From NCBI GenBank assembly GCA_021234155.1, contig JAJEKV010000053.1, positions 5,054,488 to 5,118,487 of the forward strand: DNA of 64,000 nucleotides, given 5' to 3'. The notes below the pieces were generated by a model that worked only from the letters and a program-made list of their open reading frames with translations, was not told the DNA's origin and ran no database searches. The position numbers and the translations under genes are program-made. The first letter of the stretch is position 1; every line of letters starts with the position of its first letter. Shown here piece by piece: positions 56,501-64,000 of the stretch. The stretch comes from Isoetes taiwanensis. Taxonomy: Eukaryota > Streptophyta > Lycopodiopsida > Isoetales > Isoetaceae.

Positions 56501-59216
56501 GAGGCTCAAATGAAAGCTTAAGTTATGTTCAATACAAAAATACCAGAATTGGAGCATTCTGGTTTCTATAGCTCAAGATTTGGCCTTCCAATATGCATTT
56601 TCTTATAGGTTTGGTTCACAACTTCACCTGAGTTGGTGCACAAATTGCCCTTGTCGTTCAGATATTACCCTGATATAATTCAATAGTTCACTGTTTATAA
56701 AACACATAAACAAACAAACAGAACTTGATTTAGGGGAATTGAATCCCAATTGGTGTTGAATTACCACCAAGTTCCAGCAATCAAACCTGCATCATAGAGA
56801 TCACAGAGATCGAGCATTAGTACACACTTCAAAGACATAACATAACGAAATAGCAACTCAAAATCCTGTTATAGAGTTGATGAACATAACATTCAAATTC
56901 TGCAAAAACAGTAAACGAAAGGCTACATTTCGCATCACAGAGATCGAGCATTAGTAGATACTTCAAAGACCAACTTGAAATTCTGTTATAGAGTTGATGA
57001 AGATCAAAGCATTTAAATTCTGCAAAAACAGTAAACAAAAGGCTACAATTAGCTCAATTTGCAATTTTGCTTTTCAAAATCATAATAAAACTTATAAATA
57101 CAAAGATTTATAAATCTACAAAACTTTTAGCTGGTGTATCACACATCTCAGACAATAGTCTCCCATGGTTTAATTCATGGGTGGCTTCTAAACTACAATT
57201 AATTTGTGCAACACTGTTCTTCTGATTTGCTGTGCTATCAAGCAGCAAGTTAAATTCAGGTTGCTCATCTTGAAAGCCCTCCATGAGTTCAACAAAACAT
57301 TCACTCAACATTTCCAATGGGCAATACAACAGCAACTGATTGCCATCTTCTGCTGGATCATTGTTGGCAACTTGATGAATTTCCTGGACGCCTATGTAAC
57401 CTGCATTATAGCATAAATTAGCATTTCAAAGATGCAAATTGCATTAAAATTCAACAGAACAGAGCAAACTTATAACTTAATCTTCCCTTGCCTCTTTCTC
57501 CCTTGTAGCCTCCCTTTCCTTCTACTTTTCCTCTTTTTCCTTCAGTTTCTGCTCCTTAATTTTTTTCCTTGTCTTTGGAAGTCACTCTTCTTCAAAGCCA
57601 TTGAGGCACGGGACAAATTTGGGGATCATGAGCATCATCAGCAGGAGCATTGGAAGCAGCTTTAGCATGCAAAAGATGCTTCCTAAGATGTCTGAGCAAC
57701 AAATATGAAGCATAAAACCTACAAGAACATCTAAAAACAGCTAACTACCATTCCAAATATGGAAAATAACTGCATCACAAGGGTAAATTGTGGATCAACG
57801 CCATGCCAGGAATGGATCATTAATGGAATTCCAAATGCATCACGCAAAACTTGCAAACAGACCGCGTTTTGCCACTTTCAGTGCCATATTGGGATGCGGT
57901 ATGAGTTTTGCATTGTCGAAACGGGCCATTTTAGGTTTAGGTTTTAGCCATAAACAGATGCTAACGTGGTCAGACGTCTAGTCTATGTGGCGGTGCAAAA
58001 GTGACGACCGCTCCAATAAGGGCCAAGCTACTCTAGTTATGAACTCTTATACAGAAATTTTCCTGCACTCGAACCCATGAAAATTTATCACTACTTATAT
58101 GTACACCAGAAGTGCAAACAAGCCATTTTAGTATATATATAAACTTTTCAGTACAGAGAAAATGCATGTATTATATAATGCAAATATCGGCCATTTAAAT
58201 GTAGTCTACATTTGAACTTAACATGCACTAAACTATAGAAATTTATTAAGCTATAATTTCTTATCTCAAAATACATAGCTGAACTTTGAAAGCCCAGTAC
58301 AGCTGAGAGCTTAGCATCCCAAAGACAACCATTAATGTATTTTGTACCACTTGGAACGCAGTAAGACAAACATAGCAAGTGGTAGGCATATAGATATGGA
58401 GCAAGGATTATTGGATCAGTTGAACTAAATCCATGTCCACAAAACAAGCAACTAGAAAAGTCGTTATCTGACATCTCTCGAGATGGCAGTGGCAGCAATT
58501 TCAAAGGTGAACAAGACTCTATGAACTTGCGAAGCCCTCAATTCTACTGCTGCAACTCTCAGCAATTATATCTTTCTTTGCCTCTGCAATTTGACTGTCA
58601 AGCTCATTCAACTTTGTCTTTGCATTCTTTATAGGTTCCTTATCTGCTCTTGTTTCCTCGACTTGTCCCTCAAAGCATAATCTACCTTTGATCTTAAGGT
58701 AGATACATCTACCTTTTCGCCATTATCTGCCCGAGAAACCATTTCAGAGGCCTCTTTCAATTCACCCTCTATGAATACTATATCCTTCTCATGTGCTTCT
58801 TCCTTCAAGTTTTAGTATTTATTCTTCCACCTGCCTCTTTTGAACAATCAAACTATCCACTATTGTAATAAGTTGTTCTAATGATTTAAACTATCCTCCA
58901 AGACATCTTTGACTATTTTTATCTCTGCATTGAAATAGCAAGCTGCCTGCTAAACACCTTTACGACTAGTACATTTTGAAGCAGCAATGTCTTCTACCAA
59001 GGAGGAATCCTTGTGTCTAGATTTGGATAAATCTTTAGCTAAAATCTTGAAGTTGTCCCAATTAATCTGTCTTCCATGTAAACCCATGGCAAAAGCTGAA
59101 GCAAGGTACTCTGGTACATGCCGATTTGTGACCTTTCTCTTCCCAAAAACCATCTTATACGTATCATAAAAAGTCTTGTTCCAAGATGGCTTCACAAAAT
59201 GTTCTTTGGTCCCCAT
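53559..59216 (-). pseudogene. Decayed multi-exon gene with Ulp1/C48-type protease domain
   Basis: The minus-strand pieces read as one gene. 58950-59216: PSWNKTFYDTYKMVFGKRKV and NRHVPEYLASAFAMGLHG. 58540-58800: a broken coiled coil. 55523-56017: acidic linkers. 54981-55320: the first part of a Ulp1 fold (WIMVPMLDTNHHMLAVLNL with the catalytic His, and FQVFNSL where the usual Asp is Asn). 54694-54894: QQKDDTSCGLYVLAFMQ with the oxyanion Gln and catalytic Cys. 53559-53906 is the end. This architecture is common in Ulp1-bearing transposons and in related host genes. Stops between pieces and the lost Asp argue against a working SUMO-type protease. Confidence 0.5.
56820..57050. repeat. Tandem duplication of about 120 bp
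   Basis: The sequence cacagagatcgagcattagta ... cttcaaagac ... ctgttatagagttgatgaa ... ttctgcaaaaacagtaaac ... aaaggctaca occurs twice in a row with about 12% difference. It lies in a presumed intron of the Ulp1-type gene. Confidence 0.8.
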
Positions 59217-59639
59217 TCTAATTTCATTAATTCCTTCAAATCTTTGAAAGTGTATTCTGCATCTTTGCTTCTGAGATGTTGGGCCTCCACATATTTGGAT
59301 TCTTCTACTAGCAGGCGCCTCTTAGAATTTGAAATGAGCTTAATTGCTACCTTCCTCTTGTTTTTTGTCATCAGAAGTCAAATTAGAAGGCTGTTGAGGT
59401 GAAATAGGCATACCCATTTTCGCAGACAACCTCAGTGATTGTCTTTCTGTTGCAACCAGCTTCGACATTGCAAGAGAAATCCGTTTAGGAATCTACTAGG
59501 AAGAGAAATTGGGTAGCAAGAATGCCCTGTTCGAGCTCGAACGCGGCAAGAAACAACCTCAAAATTGAAAATATTTCTATTTTGAGATAATAATAATTCC
59601 CTCTTAGTATCATCTGCTAATAGTGACACCATGGATTTG

Positions 59640-60290
59640 GAACACCGTCCACCAGACCCCCTGCATTATGAAGCTGGTTTCTTGGAATGTTCGGGGTGTT
59701 GCTTCCTCCCCAACTAAAAGGAGCAGACTTTCCATGGCTCTTGCTAGAATTCAGATTTCTATTGTCTACAAGAGCACAAGTGCAAAAAAGAGGAGGTGCA
59801 AAAGGTAGCTTCTGTGATCGGTAGGAAATATAACGTCTTGGTGGCTACAGCAGACTCGGCAAAAGCGGGGGTTCTTACAGCATGGAGACATGATATAGCA
59901 GTCACATTCAGTCATGCTGACAGATTTGGTCGTTAGATCATTATCAAGTGGTTTGATAAGGGTCAAGAGTGGGGACTAGTGAATGTGTATGCACACAATA
60001 GACCTCGTCAGAGAGGTGCACTCTGGGCTGCTTTGAGATCCAAACTAGTTCGACTGGGGGCTCATGTTGCATGGTTGCTGGTGGGTGACTTCAATATGGT
60101 GGAGTTGGAAGTTGATCGGTGCGGCAGAGGATCAGAAGTCATTCAAGGCTTTGAACGTGAACAATGGCAGCGCTTGATACATGATTGTGGCTTGGTAGAG
60201 GTGGATGGCGATGGAACCTTCACTTGGTGCAATGGCTGGCTTGGGGCTGGTAGAGCATAAGCTCGTCATGACAGGGGCATGGTCCTGCTT
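59640..60290 (+). mobile_element. LINE endonuclease part, first segment
   Basis: Starts MKLVSWNVRGVAS at 59667, the N-terminus of an APE-type endonuclease of an L1-type LINE. It then has NVYAHNRPRQRGALW and the LLVGDFNMVE box (catalytic Asp and Asn), and TFTWCNG. Two frameshifts or stops occur. The expected SDH box is not here but 1.7 kb further on. Confidence 0.87.
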
Positions 60291-60299
60291 CATATGGTC

Positions 60300-61900
60300 A
60301 ATTTGCCACATGGAATTGGTCATTTGACCCAAATTTTACAATAGGTTCTATTGCCAAATGTTTGCGGAATTTAGAGAGTTACAACGTTGGAGATAGAGGA
60401 GATTTAACTCCAACTTTCACCTCAGCAACACAACCCCTTCATAAAGCATTATTGGCAAGAACAGATGGCAAGCAATTAACGCGAGTTGAACATCATGATT
60501 TTAAGCCTCTGCCAAAAGTTCTACTCTTGCAGGTTGACAATTGTGTCTCTGAGAACAAGAATCGATTTGTCTTGGCATATTTGGCAATGTTAGTGGCAAG
60601 GGGGCATTTTAAAGAGATAGTGATGGCGTTTCTTATGGTTGGACATACACATGAAGATATTGATGCCTTCTTTAGCAGGATTTGGAAACGGTTTAAGAAA
60701 GAGGCATGCACACACTTTGCCACAATTATTTGAGATGTATGAAACATGTGTATCTGCTAGAAATGTTCCATACCTCATACAAGAAGTCCCCTCGATTTTA
60801 AGAAATTTGTGGATGGCTATATAGAAGATGGCCTTAATAAATTGGTGGGACATACAAAGCCATTACATTTTCGATTATATCTAGATGATAAAGGAGATCC
60901 TAGAATGCGATTATAAGGTGCATCCTAAAGCGTGCATGGGAGCCCTCGAAGATGGTATTGAACTTTTAAAAAAGATGATCTTTGGTAGGCAAATATTGCC
61001 CAAAGGTGAACTGAGCCTCGTGCCCCTTAATGAACATATGAGGGAAGAGGAAAATATCATATCCGGCATTTCAAAATACATAGATTTTTGGAAAATCGGG
61101 TTAAATGGACATTTTGGTTCCAAATATCAAGAAGTAGTCGACCAATTATTTCATATTGGGAAAATGTCATAGCGAGAACTCTGGGGAATCTCCAATAAGA
61201 AATTCCAAGTTGCAAGATGGATTTTGGCCTCGTTCACGATGGATGCTCCATCAACATCTAGATGTTGTTCCTATAATGATGACCGACAAGGAGAAGGAAG
61301 AAGATCATGAAGTGGTGTATTGTGGCCTCCGCAAGTGGTAAACCAAAAAGAGGAGTTTAAACCTGAAAAAGACATTATGGAAGGTATGTTTCTCATTGTG
61401 AGGCCCGATGATATGAAAGAGACTCCATTTTGGCTAGGTTTGCATTGACTAAACCGACTAAACAAAAGGATGGACTAAAAGATTGTCTTGAGTTCACATC
61501 CAATGGTGGAAGCCACTCACTAAAAGGTAGGAAGAGTTTAAAAGATCAATACAATGGATGTTGCTACAAAGATGGAAGCCAAATCCAAGTGAACAACAAA
61601 GAATGGGTGGATGTCCAATCAAGTAATCTATGGTTGGAAGGCAAAGACCTCTCTAGGTTTCCATGAAACAAATTTTGAAAAATACCCGACAATGTAGTTG
61701 CTATTGTCCAAAGTCATTTGGAATTATGTACTGGTGATTGATAATAAATGCAAAAGTACAATTCATTTTCTTCGCAATGGTTTCTTCTCTATACTAATAC
61801 TTATTATTGGCACGATTATGAAATAACAGAAGATCAAACACTCAATGTTTCAAATCATTATAAATATGAACAAGTCTAAAAACCTTGAATAAGTCTAAAT
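60300..61900 (+). mobile_element. DUF7869-type transposon fragment inserted in a LINE
   Basis: The frame 60362-60733 reads LPKVLLLQVDNCVSENKNRF followed by FLMVGHTHEDIDAFFSRI. This Asp-Asn-Cys and GHTHED-D signature marks the DUF7869 domain of transposon-borne proteins. Fragments continue to about 61670 (HTLPQLFEMYETC, RSRWMLHQHLDVV). Several stops. Its position splits a LINE between the GDFN and SDH boxes. Exact ends not found. Confidence 0.6.
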
Positions 61901-61914
61901 TTTCCTAAATACGT

Positions 61915-64000
61915 CATATTGGCAGCAACATATTTGCATAATTTCTCTCGCCAAAACATGCTTGACAGCTCTATTTCAGATCACAATCCGCAATATTTCT
62001 CTTGTTCTCAGGATGGGGCGCATAGCAGGACCAAGACTTATTTCAAGTTAAACACTTTATACTTGAAGGATGAGGAGTTTAAAGATGGATGCAAGCAAGC
62101 CTGGTTCTCTGCATTTGTGAGAAGGAAAGGAATGGCTGGGATTGTTGATGCTCTAGCTACCGTGAAGTCCTTTGCTAAGAATTGGGGTCGTCGGTGATTC
62201 TCGCTTAATCGAGGGATTTTGATTGCTCTGTGTACCAACAATTAGTGGCTTGCAGGGTCTGTTGTACCATCGGATGCCAGAGGAGAAGTGATTTTGGCCA
62301 AAGATTAGACCGGATGGAAGCCGCAAGTTCATCCTTTTTCGAATTAAAGCGGGCCCGCAATGGTTCAAAAGGGGGATCGTTAATGGGCTTCTTTTTAGAG
62401 CTGCAAAAATCGGAGACCCGCTTCTGCGATGGTGTCTCTCAAGTTCAAGATGGGCCTCTCATCTCTGATCCTCGGCAACTTAAGTTCTTTCTGCATGGTC
62501 ACTTTTCTTCCTTTTTTGCTTCTCGTCGTCTTCCCTTCCAATCAGATTTTTCGGGAGGCATTCTTGGCAAAGATACATCCTATTATATCGGCCGAACAAA
62601 GAGCTACTCTAGAAGCGAGATTACGGTGAATGATTTAGCAGATGCTACCTTCCTTTTGAAGAAAGGAAAGTGTCCCGGAATTGATGGTATTCTGTGGAGT
62701 TCTTCGAGGAGTTATGGGATTGTGTTGGCGATGATGTGTGCGGCAGCGTTTGAGGATTTTAAGAGGCAAAGGCGTCTAGACAAAATTCTCAACTTTCGGC
62801 TGCATTTCTCTTATTCCTAAGTGTAAGGAACCTTCAACAATTTGGTTGGCCCTATCACCTTACTATCTTACATATTACAAGATTTTTGCCAAAGCTTATG
62901 CACAAAAGCTTGGGATATTCTTAGCGATTCTATATCATTACGGTCGGGATTTAATACGACAATGCATATTAAACAATGTAGGCTTTGCCTATGAAGGTAT
63001 TTCTTGGGCTCGACTTGAGGGCCATGAAATTTATATTTGAATTTGGACTTTGCAAAAGCATATGAGCCGGTGTTATTTGGGCCTTCTTAGAGAAATGTCT
63101 CTTGCAGCTTTGGTTTTGGTGCACAATTCACGGTGATGTCATGAGGCTTCATTATTACGCTTCGCTCTTCTATTCTCTTCCAAGGGAAACCCTCGGCATT
63201 CTTTCAAGTGGGTCATTGGCATCCGTCGGAGGCTGCCTTTTAGCTCCATTGTTATTTCTGGTTGTGGTTGAGGTTCTTGCACGAGGTCTTCTCTCTTGCG
63301 CACAAGAGGGAATCTTGCATGGACTTCCTATGAACAATGGGTCGCGGGGAGATCTGTAATCAATATGCGGATGGCACTTTCCTTTTACGAGGCGGATGAG
63401 CAAAATTTGCTGAGAATGCCATTTCCTTGTTGGATTCCTTTTTCCCTAGCGTCCCAGTATTTTTGTGGGTTGGGGCGGGTGTACAGCACTATGGGCATTG
63501 GACTCTCCAGTTCCACCATGTGTAGCTACCTTTCCATGGAAGATCCTTCCCCATGGTAAAAGCAACCAAACTTCGGTATCCCAATAGGTGTTCATATCTC
63601 ATCGGGGAGATCGTGGGAGGCGATGATTAAGGGCTTGGAAAAGCACCTTTTTGGTGGTCCTGTGTGAAGCTTTCCATGGGCGGGGCTAATTGTTGTGGCT
63701 AAGTGGGTTTTAAGCGGCACTCTCATGTGTATATGGCCGTTCATGTTGGCTCCCAGTCAAAGATACAACTTCTACGTCCGGGGTTGTGGGGAACTTCATC
63801 GGGGGAACAGAGGGAGGGGTCTTCTGGCATCAAAGTCGGTTGGGGAAAAGTGCATGTTGCCAAAGCATTTTGGTGGCCTTGGAATGATTAATTTTCTTTT
63901 TTGCGAGCAAGGTGATGATTTCTAAGTTCATTTGGAGAATTTTGAATAATGTGGATGAGTCCCGGGTTCCGCCTTGTTTTATCGATCTTTGCAAATGTGC
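61915..64000 (+). mobile_element. LINE, second segment (endonuclease end and RT)
   Basis: SSISDHNPQYF at 61970 is the SDH box that ends the endonuclease. RT follows: ATFLLKKGKCPGIDG (62640-62690), then a palm-like QGILHGLPMNNG with a decayed YADG in place of the FADD box (63300-63380). From 63830 CMLPKHFGGLGMINFLF matches the frame at 40810 of the other LINE. It runs off the window end. Frames shift several times. Confidence 0.85.

Overview
This window looks like plant nuclear DNA: intron-bearing genes with GT-AG introns, a plant-type bifunctional fucokinase/GDP-fucose pyrophosphorylase, a plant mitochondrial gamma carbonic anhydrase, and a background dominated by decayed transposable elements. 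A non-seed plant, perhaps a fern or another spore plant with a large genome, is my best guess. The guess rests on the repeat-rich layout and on a Replitron-like element, a class reported as abundant in non-seed plants. The sequence does not prove it.

Layout. 1-900: broken Ty3-type gag. 900-1531: part of an LTR (called LTR-B here). 1532-13491 (minus strand): a large Ty3 chromovirus whose internal region carries, besides gag-pol and an integrase chromodomain, an unusual first ORF. That ORF begins like the histone H3 tail (ARTKQTARK) and ends in a complete H3-like histone fold. A second, unidentified accessory ORF lies between it and gag. 13493-13643: a SINE-like repeat. 14550-17155: a probable Replitron, with a single-tyrosine HUH Rep ORF and short flanking direct repeats. 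17571-22328 (minus): complete seven-exon FKP gene. 23620-24328: non-autonomous hAT element with a perfect 8-bp target duplication. 24775-27521 (minus): BED/DUF659/hAT transposase gene, inactivated. 28260-29790: a cluster of unrelated gene fragments (ABCB transporter, mevalonate kinase, PPR). 30074-31921: the missing parts of LTR-B and of the chromovirus 5' LTR in opposite orientation, followed by SINE-like repeats.

The second half holds a decayed Ty3 pol (35.8-37.1 kb), a complete gamma carbonic anhydrase gene (38256-39806), a 5'-truncated LINE with a 13-bp target duplication (40771-42181), an unrecognised membrane-protein-like gene piece (44.2-44.9 kb), gene-poor repeats (45-51 kb), another LINE RT piece (51.1-51.7 kb), transposase-like fragments, a decayed gene with a Ulp1-type protease domain (53.5-59.2 kb), and a LINE (59.6-64 kb) split by a fragment of a DUF7869-type transposon.

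Two results stand out. First, a Ty3 chromovirus apparently carries a histone H3-like protein, while its integrase carries a chromodomain, a module family that reads H3 tails. Second, the 5' LTR of that element is cut in two. The two parts lie 18.4 kb apart in opposite orientation, their outer ends restore a 5-bp target site duplication, and both flanking repeats are restored when the interval 13492-31921 is flipped. This is strong internal evidence for an inversion (or an assembly inversion) containing the Replitron and FKP.
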